The notes under the pieces were generated by a model. The model worked only from the letters and a program-made list of their open reading frames with translations. It was not told where the DNA came from and did no database searches. Below, one piece after another: positions 63,999 through 64,000 of a stretch of DNA of 64,000 nucleotides. How positions within the stretch are numbered: position 1 is the stretch's first letter; every line of letters begins with the position of its first letter. The stretch comes from Candidatus Manganitrophus sp. (GTDB taxonomy: Bacteria > Nitrospirota > Nitrospiria > SBBL01 > Manganitrophaceae): positions 1,694,001 to 1,758,000 of the forward strand of contig CP114561.1 in the NCBI GenBank assembly GCA_028865235.1, given 5' to 3'. The position numbers were made by a program, and so were the translations under genes.

Positions 63999-64000
63999 AT

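Noticed and set aside
1..64000. CRISPR arrays
   Set aside because: No regularly spaced direct repeats of 20-40 bases were seen; the repeats present are dispersed or inverted.

Overview
The window is a GC-rich stretch of a Gram-negative bacterial chromosome. It carries an outer-membrane cytochrome conduit, lipoproteins, RND/TolC efflux, a periplasmic HtrA protease and many c-di-GMP and two-component proteins. The mixture (DmsE/MtrB-type conduit, ethylbenzene-dehydrogenase-like cytochrome, heme chemoreceptor, DUF4157 proteins, bacterial SET methyltransferase) suggests an environmental, metal- or redox-active lineage such as Nitrospirota. That placement is inference; no rRNA or other phylogenetic marker is present. 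The only RNA gene is a tRNA-Gly(GCC) at the right edge.

Layout. 1-15.4 kb: end of a PhoX-like protein, a Rossmann-GAF-GGDEF cyclase, CBS protein, TMEM175-like channel, MATE exporter, DUF488 protein, a large membrane-anchored repeat protein coupled to an aldo/keto reductase, an SRPBCC protein, and a signalling block (receiver, REC-PAS-GGDEF-EAL, histidine kinase). 15.5-20.4 kb, all minus strand: SET methyltransferase, a Cys-rich DUF4157 protein, TrxC, a DUF4157-metzincin protein and a second aldo/keto reductase; the two DUF4157 genes share a duplicated upstream region. 20.9-23.5 kb: small conserved protein, GlxA-like regulator and divergent methyltransferase. 23.6-27.6 kb: an AT-rich island with an AAA ATPase and a subtilisin-like protease (IetAS-type phage defence), followed by a decayed exonuclease fragment, an orphan antitoxin with a truncated toxin, and the intact exonuclease. 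29-31.5 kb: DUF2630, HipA-like kinase/DUF3037 pair, Nfu-type Fe-S protein. 31.7-34.7 kb: PAS kinase and UMF1-type MFS transporter.

35.2-41.4 kb is a redox operon: a chemoreceptor with a CxxCH motif in its sensor, an EB_dh-like cytochrome, a DmsE-type decaheme cytochrome and an MtrB-like outer-membrane barrel. Together they would move electrons across the outer membrane and couple redox state to taxis. 41.4-47.8 kb holds small membrane proteins, a thioesterase, two micro-peptides (21 and 23 aa) leading into an ABC exporter, two lipoproteins, a Cys-rich membrane protein and a cupredoxin. 47.8-59.9 kb: HtrA, a sigma-54 activator with a Cys cluster, and the divergent efflux operon it probably controls (thioredoxin-like, adaptor, RND permease fused to a TolC-like domain), then DedA-rhodanese, patatin and STAS-like proteins. 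60-64 kb: AI-2E transporter, a second copy of the PAS kinase, and the tRNA.

A recurring feature is the number of single-base frameshifts: about 14 in 11 otherwise well-conserved genes, most of them in short homopolymers and most being one base lost. This looks like residual assembly error rather than gene decay, so I describe those genes as their joined full-length products.
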